Source: JAPLJC01 sp052326585
GTDB lineage: Bacteria > Desulfobacterota > Desulfobaccia > Desulfobaccales > 0-14-0-80-60-11
DNA length: 64,000 nt
Reading direction: 5' to 3'
NCBI GenBank assembly: GCA_052326585.1
Contig: JBKQLU010000008.1
Coordinates: 17,409-81,408, forward strand
Shown here: one piece after another, positions 16,712 through 24,967 of the stretch
How the letters are laid out: each line of letters opens with the position of its first letter
Numbering within the stretch: the first letter of the stretch is position 1
Notes under the pieces: model-generated
Told to the model about the DNA's origin: nothing
The model's database searches: none
The model's input: the letters and a program-made list of their open reading frames with translations, nothing else
Made by a program: the position numbers and the translations under genes

Positions 16712-18031
16712 ATGGATAACCGGGCCAGAATCATCATCGGCGACAGCCGGGCCATGCCGGAGATCGAAACCGCGAGCGTCGATCTGGTGGTCACTTCCCC
16801 GCCCTATTGGCATATTAAAGACTACGGGGTAAGCGGGCAGATTGGCTATGGGCAGACCTTGCATCAATACCTCACCGACCTGTTTCATACCTGGAGCGAA
16901 TGTTTCCGGGTCCTGCGGCCCGGCAGCCGCCTGTGTATCAACGTTGGCGATCAGTTCGCCCGGGCCGCGGTTTATGGCAGGTATAAGGTGATCCCGCTGC
17001 ACGCCGAGTTCATCGGCCAATGTGAGAAAATCGGCTTCGATTTCCTGGGCGCCATCATCTGGCAGAAAAAGACCACCATGAATACCAGCGGCGGGGCCAA
17101 CGTCATGGGCTCCTACCCGTTTCCCCCCAACGGCCTGGTGGAGATCGACTATGAATTCATCCTCATCTGCAAAAAACCGGGGGCCGGCAGGAAGGTCTCG
17201 AAAGAGGTGAAAGAGGCCTCCAGGTTGACCAAGGAGGAATGGAAGGAATATTTTTGCGGCCACTGGCGTTTCGGCGGCGCCCGGCAACTGGGCCATGAGG
17301 CCAGGTTCCCGGAGGAATTGCCCCGGCGCCTCATCCGCATGTTCTCGTTTCAGGGCGACATGGTGCTCGACCCCTTTTTAGGGAGCGGCACCACCGTCAA
17401 GGCAGCCCTGGAATCAGGGCGCCACGCCCTGGGATATGAGATTAATGAAAATTTTCTAAAAATCCTGGCAGAAAAACTGGGCCTTAAGGATAAATTACCC
17501 ATCTTTATTCCGGAGGTGCACATCATCAGGAGAAGCGCCAGCCTGGGGGAGTTGCCGGAAATCGATTATGTTCCCGCCATCCGTGCGGCTGAGCCTATCC
17601 CCCCGACCCGGGAACCTGAAAAAGATCATCCAGTTAAAGTAGCGCAAATCATCAGTGGAGATAAAATTAAATTAAATAACGGTAAGGTAATTACGTTTCT
17701 GGGGATAACTATTGATAAACAAAAGGAAACCTACAATTATTTAAACGCGCGGCTGTTGGGAAAAGCGATTATAATTAAGACTGGGGCTCAATGCGCTGAC
17801 AATATTATACCGGCTTATGTCTATCTAAAAAATAAGCTCTTCATTAATACCTATTTGCTTAAATCCGGACTGGGTTATCCTGATTTAACCGTCCACCACA
17901 AATTTGCTGAGAAATTCCTGAAAATTTGGCAAGACAGAGGCCTTAGTGAAAAAATTGACCTTACCAATGGCCCGGAAAGGGGATTAATTTTCTCCGCACC
18001 CGGACCTTTTTCTTCATCCGGCCAGAGGTGA
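16712..18031 (+). CDS. DNA N4/N6-methyltransferase fused to degenerate SNase-like domain
   Basis: A 439-residue protein. Residues 1-255 form an amino-methyltransferase with motif IV TSPPYW (28-33) before motif I DPFLGSGTT (220-228), the order of beta-class N6-adenine or N4-cytosine enzymes. Residues about 308-405 look like a staphylococcal nuclease fold (IISGDKIKLNNGK, FLGI, PAYVYLKNKLFINTYLLKSG). The two nuclease arginines seem absent, so cleavage is doubtful. The last third is visibly more AT-rich than the first two thirds. No restriction gene is adjacent. The start at 16712 begins the domain; an in-frame TTG at 16640 lies inside the repeat array. Confidence 0.82.
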   Translation: MDNRARIIIGDSRAMPEIETASVDLVVTSPPYWHIKDYGVSGQIGYGQTLHQYLTDLFHTWSECFRVLRPGSRLCINVGDQFARAAVYGRYKVIPLHAEFIGQCEKIGFDFLGAIIWQKKTTMNTSGGANVMGSYPFPPNGLVEIDYEFILICKKPGAGRKVSKEVKEASRLTKEEWKEYFCGHWRFGGARQLGHEARFPEELPRRLIRMFSFQGDMVLDPFLGSGTTVKAALESGRHALGYEINENFLKILAEKLGLKDKLPIFIPEVHIIRRSASLGELPEIDYVPAIRAAEPIPPTREPEKDHPVKVAQIISGDKIKLNNGKVITFLGITIDKQKETYNYLNARLLGKAIIIKTGAQCADNIIPAYVYLKNKLFINTYLLKSGLGYPDLTVHHKFAEKFLKIWQDRGLSEKIDLTNGPERGLIFSAPGPFSSSGQR

Positions 18032-18303
18032 TTAAATAAAACTTTCTGGTTAATCAACTTTTTGGCCTGATTAATAAAAGCCCGGAAGCTATTGCACAAC
18101 CCCGGTCTGCCCAAAAAGTTATGTGGCGCCCAGCGAAAGGTCTCGTATTTTTAATATGTTGTGATCCTGCACTTGGTTCCGGTTGACGCTGAAACCAGGT
18201 TTTGCCCTGGCTTCCAGGTTGATTTTTCGGGATAGGCTGGTTAAATAGTCTGTAGGCACGCTGAAAAATTTCAGGATGGGCGAATTAAAGCAGGGGGCGT
18301 TAA

Positions 18304-19884
18304 ATGAAGAAGGACCTGACGCATCACGGGATCAGAAACGTTGCCGCGGTTCACTGGAACCTGCCCACTTCGGGCTTATATGAGAAGATCGTTTCCCGGC
18401 AGGAGGGCCTCATCGCCCACCTGGGGCCGATGGTGGTGCGCACCGGCGCCTATACCGGCCGCTCTCCCAGGGACAGGTTCATCGTCCAGGAGCCCAGCAG
18501 CGCCGCCAAGATCCACTGGGGTGGGGAAAACCAGGCGTTCACCCCGGAAAAATTCGATCTCCTCCATTACCGGCTGTTGGCCTATCTGCAGGGCAAGGAG
18601 ATCTTTGTCCAGGACCGCTCCGCCGGCGCCGATCTGAACTACAAGATGAACATTCGCCTGGTCACCGCCACCGCCTGGCAAAACCTGTTTGCCCGCAACA
18701 TGTTCCTGCCCCCGGGGGCTCAAAAGGAACCTCAGCCTCTCGGCCCGGATTTCACCATTATCGCCGCCCCGGGTTTCCATGCGGTTCCCGAGCTGGACGG
18801 CACCAATTCCGAGGCCTTCATCCTGTTAAACTTCGCCCAGAGGCTGGTCTTGATCGGCGGCACTTCCTATGCCGGCGAGATCAAAAAATCGGTGTTTAGC
18901 ATCCTCAATTACTTCCTGCCCCAGAAGGAAGTGCTGTCTATGCACTGTTCCGCCAACCAGGGCAAACACGGGGACACCGCCCTGTTCTTCGGCCTCTCCG
19001 GCACCGGTAAGACCAGTCTATCCGCCGACCCGGAGCGGAAGCTCATCGGCGACGACGAACACGGCTGGAGCCATGGCGGCATCTTCAATTTTGAGGGGGG
19101 CTGCTACGCCAAGGCGATCCACCTGAGCGCCAAGGCCGAGCCGGAGATCTACGAGTGCACCCGCAAATTCGGGACCATTCTTGAAAACGTCGGCATCGAT
19201 CTGGCCAGCCGCCGCCTGGACCTGAACGACGCCGGCCTGACGGAGAACACTAGGGCCGCCTATCCCATCACCCATCTGCGCAACATTGTCCGAGCCGGGG
19301 TGGGGCTCCATCCGCAGCACATCTTCATGCTGACCTGCGACGCCTTCGGGGTGCTGCCTCCCATCGCCCGCCTGACCCCGGAGCAGGCCACCTACCATTT
19401 CCTCTCCGGGTATACCGCCAAGGTGGGGGGCACGGAGCGGGGCCTGGGAGAGGAACCCCAGGTGACCTTCAGCACCTGCTTCGGAGCCCCCTTCCTGCCC
19501 ATGCCGCCAGCGGTCTATGGCCACCTGTTCCGGGAGATGGTGAACCGGCACCGGCCCACCTGCTGGCTGCTAAACACCGGCTGGACCAAAGGCCCTTTCG
19601 GGGTGGGCCATCGCATCGAAATCGCCCACTCCCGGGCCCTATTGCGGGCTGCCATGTCCGGTGAACTGGACCAGATGGAGACCTACCATGAGCCCCTCTT
19701 CGGCCTGACGGTGCCCAGCCACTGCCCGGGGGTGCCGGATGACATCCTCATCCCCGAGAATGTCTGGGCCGACCGCGCCTCGTACGGGAAGGTGGCCCTG
19801 GAGCTGGCACGACGGTTTCGGGAAAATTTCACCAAGTATGAAGGCAGCGTGGATCAGGCCATCCTGGCGGCCGGTCCGAAGTGA
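18304..19884 (+). CDS. pckA: Phosphoenolpyruvate carboxykinase (ATP)
   Basis: A 526-residue enzyme converting oxaloacetate and ATP to PEP, CO2 and ADP, the first committed step of gluconeogenesis. It carries the RTGAYTGRSPRDRFIV block (about 46-61), the kinase-1a P-loop GLSGTGKTSLS (230-240), the metal site LIGDDEHGW (about 247-255) and FEGGCYAK. The ATP-type length and motifs exclude the GTP enzyme. It is monocistronic: 272 bases of spacer precede it, and a convergent SGNH hydrolase gene follows. Confidence 0.97.
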   Translation: MKKDLTHHGIRNVAAVHWNLPTSGLYEKIVSRQEGLIAHLGPMVVRTGAYTGRSPRDRFIVQEPSSAAKIHWGGENQAFTPEKFDLLHYRLLAYLQGKEIFVQDRSAGADLNYKMNIRLVTATAWQNLFARNMFLPPGAQKEPQPLGPDFTIIAAPGFHAVPELDGTNSEAFILLNFAQRLVLIGGTSYAGEIKKSVFSILNYFLPQKEVLSMHCSANQGKHGDTALFFGLSGTGKTSLSADPERKLIGDDEHGWSHGGIFNFEGGCYAKAIHLSAKAEPEIYECTRKFGTILENVGIDLASRRLDLNDAGLTENTRAAYPITHLRNIVRAGVGLHPQHIFMLTCDAFGVLPPIARLTPEQATYHFLSGYTAKVGGTERGLGEEPQVTFSTCFGAPFLPMPPAVYGHLFREMVNRHRPTCWLLNTGWTKGPFGVGHRIEIAHSRALLRAAMSGELDQMETYHEPLFGLTVPSHCPGVPDDILIPENVWADRASYGKVALELARRFRENFTKYEGSVDQAILAAGPK

Positions 19885-20014
19885 GGCAGCTATCAGCGAG
19901 GGGGAATGGCGGGATAAACAGAGGTTCGAGATTCAAAGTTGAGACCTCTGGGAAGTCCAGGTTGGTTTTCGCAAAAGTCTCAAGTTCAAGGTTCCGGGTC
20001 CCCATCTTTAGGCT

Positions 20015-20037
20015 TTTGAACTTTGAACTTTGAACTC
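20015..20037 (-). repeat. 7-bp tandem array (GTTCAAA type)
   Basis: Three units of TTTGAAC on the plus strand (GTTCAAA on the minus strand) end immediately beside the TAA stop of the SGNH hydrolase gene (20038-20040). A degenerate, oppositely oriented relative (TTCGAGATTCAAAGTTGAGA) lies at 19925-19944. Confidence 0.8.
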
Positions 20038-21165
20038 TTATCCGGGGCGCCCCGCCAGAGATTCGGTTTGTTTAAATCTTTCGGTCAAAATCGGCTTTAG
20101 ATCCCGGTAGATGATCTCCGCCACCTTTCGGGCTCCGGGCTCGGTGTAGTGCAGGAAGTCGTAATAATAGACCGAGTCGCGCGGCATCTGCCGGGCCAGG
20201 TCGATGACCGGGACCTGCTCTGCGGCCCCCACTTGCCGCAGGGTGTCGTTGTAGAGTTCCACCACCGCGGCCATCAAGGCGCCGTTGAGGTTCTCCCCCA
20301 ACCTGACCTGCCCCAGGTCCACCCCGGTGGCCGGGTCGATCCCCGGGCCGTAGAGGGTGGGCTGGGTGATGAAGACCGGCTCGATGCCATTAACCCGGCT
20401 AACCCGGATGAGCTTCTGCAGCCGGGCCCGGTAATAGGGCAGGAACTCCTGGCGATATTTCCGCAGCGTCTCCTGTTGGATCTCTACGGGCACCGCCACG
20501 GTCCCCTCCTTTTTCAGGTCCACTTCCCGATGCAGCAGGCCCCGCCTCTGGGTCACCAGATAGCGATAGAGGTTCAATCCCAGGGAATAGACCTCGCTTC
20601 TATTGGCCAGGAATCTTATCCAGCCGCCGAGGCCGGCGCGGGGCCGGTAATCGAGGTCTCCCACCCCCACGTCATTGATCCCCATCAGAAACAAGACCAC
20701 CTTGGGCTTTAGGTGCGCCACGTAATCTTCCATCAAGATGAGGTGGCGGTAAGTGGTGGCGCCGTCCAATCCGGCATTGTTGATCCAGAGCTTGGGAAAA
20801 TCCCGGGCCAGTTGCTGGCCCAGGAGATCGGTCCAGGTTTTGCCGTCGGAGAGATAGAAGCACTCGGTGGTGCTGCCGCCGATGGTGAGGATGGTGAGGT
20901 AATCGGCAAAGTTGGCAGGCGGCGGCGCTCCCCGGAAGCCCAGGGAATTTTTGGTGTGTACCGTGATCTTGGGCAGTTTGGTGGGAAACTTCTCCGTGTT
21001 GTCGATAATATATCTCTTATTCACGGGCAGGGTGATCCGGTCCGGCTTGAACCGCATCTCAAAGGGCGGAGAAATCCGCAAGGCGCATTCCAGGAGGATC
21101 AAGGACAAGACCAAGCCCAGGAGCACCACCAGAGAGTTTTTCAGAAATCCATTAAGGTTAGCCAT
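20038..21165 (-). CDS. Membrane-anchored SGNH/GDSL hydrolase (first of two)
   Basis: A 375-residue protein with one N-terminal membrane helix (about 9-28) and a periplasmic SGNH domain. The nucleophile serine is in LTIGGSTTEC (Ser98). Block III is FLMGINDVG (161-169), and the C-terminal catalytic pair sits in YYDFLHYTEPGARKVAE. Such enzymes add or remove acyl groups on surface glycans. A related protein with the same GGSTTEC motif is encoded at 46814-47962 in a glycan locus. It is divergent from a small EamA/SMR-like transporter gene, which suggests a role in envelope modification. Confidence 0.85.
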   Translation of the reverse strand: MANLNGFLKNSLVVLLGLVLSLILLECALRISPPFEMRFKPDRITLPVNKRYIIDNTEKFPTKLPKITVHTKNSLGFRGAPPPANFADYLTILTIGGSTTECFYLSDGKTWTDLLGQQLARDFPKLWINNAGLDGATTYRHLILMEDYVAHLKPKVVLFLMGINDVGVGDLDYRPRAGLGGWIRFLANRSEVYSLGLNLYRYLVTQRRGLLHREVDLKKEGTVAVPVEIQQETLRKYRQEFLPYYRARLQKLIRVSRVNGIEPVFITQPTLYGPGIDPATGVDLGQVRLGENLNGALMAAVVELYNDTLRQVGAAEQVPVIDLARQMPRDSVYYYDFLHYTEPGARKVAEIIYRDLKPILTERFKQTESLAGRPG

Positions 21166-21377
21166 TGGCTGGGGATAGGCCGAGAGCGGGCTCTCGGGCG
21201 GCCGCGCCGCGGCAAAGCTCAGCAGCAGCGGCCCCGGCCGGATGCGGGGCTCCAGACGCCGGGGCGCGGGCCGGGGGTGCTGCCGGCTGCATTATTTCCT
21301 TGCATCGTAGTCTTACTTTTCCGAGAATAGATTCTTAAATTAATAATATACCAAATTTTTTCCAAGGAACCTACCTG

Positions 21378-21752
21378 ATGGTTAACCAACTGGTGCTGGC
21401 CTTGATCCTGCTGGACGTGGGACTCAATGTCTTGGGGCAGCTCTCTCTGAAATTTGGCATGTCCAAGCTGGGCAACTTTGCCGTGTCCCTGAGCACCCTG
21501 CCTCCGGTCTTTATCCGGGCGGCCTTCAATCCCTACATCCTCATCGGCGTAATATGCTATGGTCTGGGCTTCCTGGTCTGGCTGGTGGTCCTGGCCAAGG
21601 CGGAGGTGAGTTACGCTTACCCCCTCATCAGCCTGGGCTACGTCTTCACCGCCATCCTGGCCCGGGTGCTCATCGGAGAAGCGGTGACCTTCAGCCGCAT
21701 GGCCGGCATCCTGGTCATCTGCCTGGGCGTCTTTCTGGTCGCCCGCAGCTGA
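21378..21752 (+). CDS. Small EamA/SMR-like transporter
   Basis: A 124-residue protein with four predicted membrane helices (about 4-23, 45-65, 67-90 and 100-122) and a GEAVTFSRMAGILVI ending typical of the EamA/SMR superfamily. ArnE/ArnF-type members move lipid-linked sugars, while others export drugs. The lone gene next to an SGNH hydrolase favours the lipid-linked sugar reading, but this is inference. ATG 21378 has AAGGA eleven bases upstream, in an AT-rich divergent spacer of 212 bases that should hold promoters for both directions. Confidence 0.8.
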   Translation: MVNQLVLALILLDVGLNVLGQLSLKFGMSKLGNFAVSLSTLPPVFIRAAFNPYILIGVICYGLGFLVWLVVLAKAEVSYAYPLISLGYVFTAILARVLIGEAVTFSRMAGILVICLGVFLVARS

Positions 21753-21864
21753 GACCGCCGGCGGCGCCTCGCCGATCTGGTCCCGGTTTTCTGTAGGATC
21801 CAAGGCAAAATCAGGGTCACAGGGACTTTTGCAGGGACGGAGAAGGGACCGCGGCAGACTGTCT

Positions 21865-23202
21865 CTAAGCCGCCGGTCCGGCTCCCAGGGTCCGGGCCAG
21901 TTCCCGGGTCCGGGCCAGGGTCTCCTTCAGGTCGAAGGTGAGGAGCCGGCGGTCCTGAACCACCACCTGGCCGTGGACCACCACGGTCTGGACATCGCCC
22001 CCGCCCGCGGCATAGACCAGGTGGGAATAGGGGTCGTACAGCGGCGTCAGGTGGGGCTGATCCAGGTCCAGGACCACGAGGTCCGCCAGCATCCCGGGGC
22101 TGAGGGCCCCCACCCGGCCTTCCAGACCCAGGACCCGGGCGCTGCCCCGGGTGGCCAGATCCAGGGCGGCGGCGGCCGGCAGCACGGTAGGGTCCAGGTA
22201 GCGCAGCTTCTGGAGCTTGGCGGCCGTGTCCATCTCCGCGATCAGGTCCAGGTTGTTGTTGGAGGCGCAGCCGTCGGTCCCCAGGCCCACGGAGACCCCG
22301 CGCCTTAAGAGGTCCACCACCGGGGCCAGGCCCGCGGCCAGCTTCATGTTGCTTTCCGGGCAATGGGCCACCCCGGCGCCGGCCGCGGCCAGCAGTTCCT
22401 GATCCGCTTCGGTCAAGACCACCGCGTGGTCCGCCAGGAGCCGCGGGCCAAGCAGACCCAGGCGGTGCAGGTGGGCCACCGGGGTGGCGCCGTAGCGCGC
22501 CTGGCAGTCCTTAACCTCCCGCTCCGTCTCAGCCAGGTGGATAATCAAGCGCCGATCATAGCTGGCCGCCAGTTGGCCGCATTGCAGCAGCAACTCCGGG
22601 GAGCAGGTATAGACCGCATGGGGCTCTATGGCCACGCTCACCCGGGGGTGATCCCGCCAGGTGCGGCACAGCTCCTCGCTGTAGGCCAGGCCCGCGGCCG
22701 GCGGCCCGTAGTTGGGGGAGGGAAAGTCGTAGAGCACCTCCCCCACCACCGCCCGGATGCCGGTTTCCGCCGCGGCCCGGGCCACTGCAGCGGCGAACAA
22801 GTACATGTCGCAGAAGGTGGTGGTGCCGGAGAGCAGCATCTCGGCGATGGCCAGCCTGGCGCCCCAATAGACGAATTCGCCGGTAATTTGAGATTCCGCC
22901 GGGAAGATGTAAGAGTTGAGCCAGGTCTCCAGAGGCAGGTCGTCCGCCAGGCCCCGGAACAGAGACATGGCCGCGTGGGTATGGGCGTTGATCAAGCCCG
23001 GGATAATCAGCCCCTGGGGATAATCGAGCCCCCGCTCCGCCTCGAAGCGCGCCGCGAGCGCCGCCGGCGGCCCCACCGCGGCGATTTCTGCGCCCCGGAT
23101 GGCCACCGCCCCGGGAGCCACGACTTGCCGGGCCTCATTCTGGGTCAGCACCCAGGCCCCGGTGATCAGCAGGGAAGCCTTTTCTTTTACCGCCTGGGCC
23201 AT
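21865..23202 (-). CDS. Amidohydrolase, MtaD/SsnA-like (SAH/MTA or aminopyrimidine deaminase group)
   Basis: A 445-residue metal-dependent hydrolase. The metal ligands are H74 and H76 in GLINAHTHAAMSLFRG, IEPHAVYTCSPELL, IHLAETEREV and GLGTDGCASNNNLDL near the end. This set matches 5'-methylthioadenosine/S-adenosylhomocysteine deaminases and their relatives. The EAHQ-like stretch (LIIHLAETEREVKDC) fits that group. Residues before MAQAVKEK look non-homologous, so start 23202 was taken, although an ATG at 23274 is also open and neither has an ideal ribosome site. It lies between an EamA-like gene and a lytic transglycosylase gene. Confidence 0.82.
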   Translation of the reverse strand: MAQAVKEKASLLITGAWVLTQNEARQVVAPGAVAIRGAEIAAVGPPAALAARFEAERGLDYPQGLIIPGLINAHTHAAMSLFRGLADDLPLETWLNSYIFPAESQITGEFVYWGARLAIAEMLLSGTTTFCDMYLFAAAVARAAAETGIRAVVGEVLYDFPSPNYGPPAAGLAYSEELCRTWRDHPRVSVAIEPHAVYTCSPELLLQCGQLAASYDRRLIIHLAETEREVKDCQARYGATPVAHLHRLGLLGPRLLADHAVVLTEADQELLAAAGAGVAHCPESNMKLAAGLAPVVDLLRRGVSVGLGTDGCASNNNLDLIAEMDTAAKLQKLRYLDPTVLPAAAALDLATRGSARVLGLEGRVGALSPGMLADLVVLDLDQPHLTPLYDPYSHLVYAAGGGDVQTVVVHGQVVVQDRRLLTFDLKETLARTRELARTLGAGPAA

Positions 23203-23306
23203 CCTCTCCCCGGTGGGCGCGGCCCCCTTGGTCCGCCCCGTTTGCGGGGGCGCACAGAGGTGCGCTCCTTCCATAGCTGATTAATGGCTAAATGCGGGAC
23301 CCGGCC

Positions 23307-24305
23307 CTACCTGGTGAGAGGCGGCCCCGGAGGCCCGCCCGGGGCCTCACTGCGCGCCGCTCCCGGCTCGCCGCCCGCCAATCCCCGGCGCCAGGCCTCC
23401 TGGAAGCGGCTCGCCGATCCCTGGGGAAGTTTGAGATGGTAGGACCCGGGCGGCAGTTCCGCCTCTTTGATCCAGGGGTTCAGGGTCTTTAAGGCCTTGT
23501 AATAGCTGCCGCAGGCCTCTGCCAGGCGCCGCACCGCCAGGGGCTTCGCCAGGGTGATGCTGACCTCGTCACAGGCCAGGGGCGCGTAGAGCTCGTCCGG
23601 GGGGATGTCGTAACCGTAGCGGGCCGGGTCCTCCAGGACGATCTTGGCCGCCAGCAGGCGGTGGACATAGCGTTCCGTCTCCTCCGGCAGACTCAGGCGG
23701 TAAAACGAGTTCACCCCCTGGATGGCCATCTCTTTCTGCACCCGGCCTTCCCCGCAATTATATGCCGCCAGGGCCAGGGGCCAGTCGTGCAGGATCTGGT
23801 GAAGGCGCTCCAAATAAGAGAGCGCCGCGTCCGTGGCCGCGCCGAACTCCAGGCGTTGGTCCACGGCCGGGTTGCAGGCCAAATGAAAGCCCTGGGCGGT
23901 GGGGGCCATGAACTGCCAGGGGCCCGCGGCGCCAACCGGGGACCTGGCCCTGGGGCGCAGATCGCTCTCGATGATGGCCACGTACTTCAGGTCCAGGGGC
24001 AGCCGCCGGGACCGGAGCTTCTCTTCCACCTCCGGCAGGTAGCGGTGGGCCCGTTTGATCCACATGGTGGTCTGGGCCCGGCTCCAGATGTCGATGGTCA
24101 ATTCCCGGTCCAGATCCTCTCTGACGGCGGGATCGTCCAGAGGCACGGGCTCACCGCAGAGATAGACGCCCTCCGGCACCCGGAAGTAGGGAAAGCGCAC
24201 CGTTTCGCCGGGCGGCGCCGGGGGCGGGGCCGCCACCGGGCCGGCCCCCAGTCCCGCGGGCCAGAGCCACAGTGCCGCCAGCAACGAAAAAATGACCATC
24301 AGCAT
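23307..24305 (-). CDS. Lytic transglycosylase, MltD-like
   Basis: A 332-residue exported enzyme that cleaves peptidoglycan glycan strands to 1,6-anhydro ends. A signal peptide covers about residues 1-25. The SLT domain has the catalytic glutamate in YVAIIESDLRPRARSPVGAAGPWQFM (E113) and the later ALAAYNCGEGRVQKEM. A C-terminal stretch (ITLAKPLAVRRLAEACGSYYKALKTLNPWIK) resembles a LysM-like cell-wall-binding repeat. The C-terminus is Pro/Gly-rich. The gene ends about 100 bases before the amidohydrolase gene on the same strand. Confidence 0.9.
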   Translation of the reverse strand: MLMVIFSLLAALWLWPAGLGAGPVAAPPPAPPGETVRFPYFRVPEGVYLCGEPVPLDDPAVREDLDRELTIDIWSRAQTTMWIKRAHRYLPEVEEKLRSRRLPLDLKYVAIIESDLRPRARSPVGAAGPWQFMAPTAQGFHLACNPAVDQRLEFGAATDAALSYLERLHQILHDWPLALAAYNCGEGRVQKEMAIQGVNSFYRLSLPEETERYVHRLLAAKIVLEDPARYGYDIPPDELYAPLACDEVSITLAKPLAVRRLAEACGSYYKALKTLNPWIKEAELPPGSYHLKLPQGSASRFQEAWRRGLAGGEPGAARSEAPGGPPGPPLTR

Positions 24306-24383
24306 GGTAGAATATCCTGAGCGGTTCGCTTGTTACCCTAGTTATCCCAAACCCAGGCGCCCCTGTCAACCGGGAGGGGGGTT

Positions 24384-24400
24384 GAGTTTCGAGTTTCGAG
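24384..24400 (+). repeat. GAGTTTC 7-bp array, left copy
   Basis: Two full GAGTTTC units and a partial third lie on the lytic transglycosylase side of the spacer. They are inverted relative to the array at 24947-24963. Confidence 0.75.
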
Positions 24401-24485
24401 TAAATGAGGCTGAGGTGGTGAACGGCGTGCCCTTGCAGACGATGGCGCAGGCGGGCGGGAATTCTTGGGGACCGATAATTAAAGC

Positions 24486-24686
24486 GGCGGGCACGGCCCG
24501 CCCTATAAACGGGTCAAGAATGGCGATTTTCTAGGGCGGCCTGTGGCCGCCAATTATCGAGGCTATGAACTGGCGATTACCCGCCAGTTCCCATCCCGCT
24601 TTCGCAGGGCGACCGATCACAGGCTGGAAGCCTGTGCTTGTAGGAGCGGCGTCACGCCGCCCTGGGCGGGGAAACCCCACCCCTAC
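24486..24686. repeat. Hairpin repeat cluster, second copy
   Basis: The same three hairpins as at 12250-12323 recur in a different order. GGCGGGC-ACG-GCCCGCC is at 24486-24502 with CTATAAA after it, GGCGGCC-TGT-GGCCGCC at 24535-24551, and CACAGGCT-GGA-AGCCTGTG at 24618-24636. A further nested palindrome, with GTAGG/CCTAC ends and GCGGCGT-C-ACGCCGC inside, fills 24640-24686. Confidence 0.85.
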
Positions 24687-24922
24687 GGAAATGGCGGCCA
24701 GTGGCGCCCCGCACTGCCTGTCGCCCCGGCGCCGCGGCTCCCGGTACCCCTGCCCTGCCGGGTTTTTTGCTGGAAAAATCCCCATTTATAAGATATATTT
24801 TGAAAAATAAAGGGTATCAAACACCCTTTGACTATCAAGGGGTTCCCATGGTCAACCCGAGAACGGAATGAATAGTAGAAACTCGAAGCTCAGGGCGGGC
24901 ACACGGGGCCGCCCGCACAACT

Positions 24923-24943
24923 GGGCGACCCAGCGGGTCGCCC
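24923..24943. repeat. Perfect hairpin GGGCGACC/GGTCGCCC
   Basis: Eight-base arms around a five-base loop, followed by CCTAC and then the GAGTTT array. It stands 25 bases before the msbA start. Confidence 0.7.
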
Positions 24944-24946
24944 CTA

Positions 24947-24963
24947 CTCGAAACTCAAAACTC
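24947..24963 (-). repeat. GAGTTTT 7-bp array, right copy
   Basis: On the minus strand it reads GAGTTTT, GAGTTTC, GAG. It ends four bases before the ATG of msbA. Confidence 0.75.
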
Positions 24964-24967
24964 GGCC

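Larger units (their letters stand above)
24306..24967. other. 660-bp repeat-packed intergenic region between divergent genes
   Basis: No supported gene. The region is a mosaic of hairpin repeats (24486-24502, 24535-24551, 24618-24636, 24640-24686, 24923-24943) framed by inverted GAGTTTC arrays at 24384-24400 and 24947-24963. The right-hand array ends only four bases before the msbA start codon, so a repeat sits in the place of the usual ribosome binding site. Confidence 0.75.

Noticed and set aside
24531..24810. Short frames on both strands inside the hairpin repeat island
   Set aside because: They are translations of the palindromic repeats and occur in both directions.
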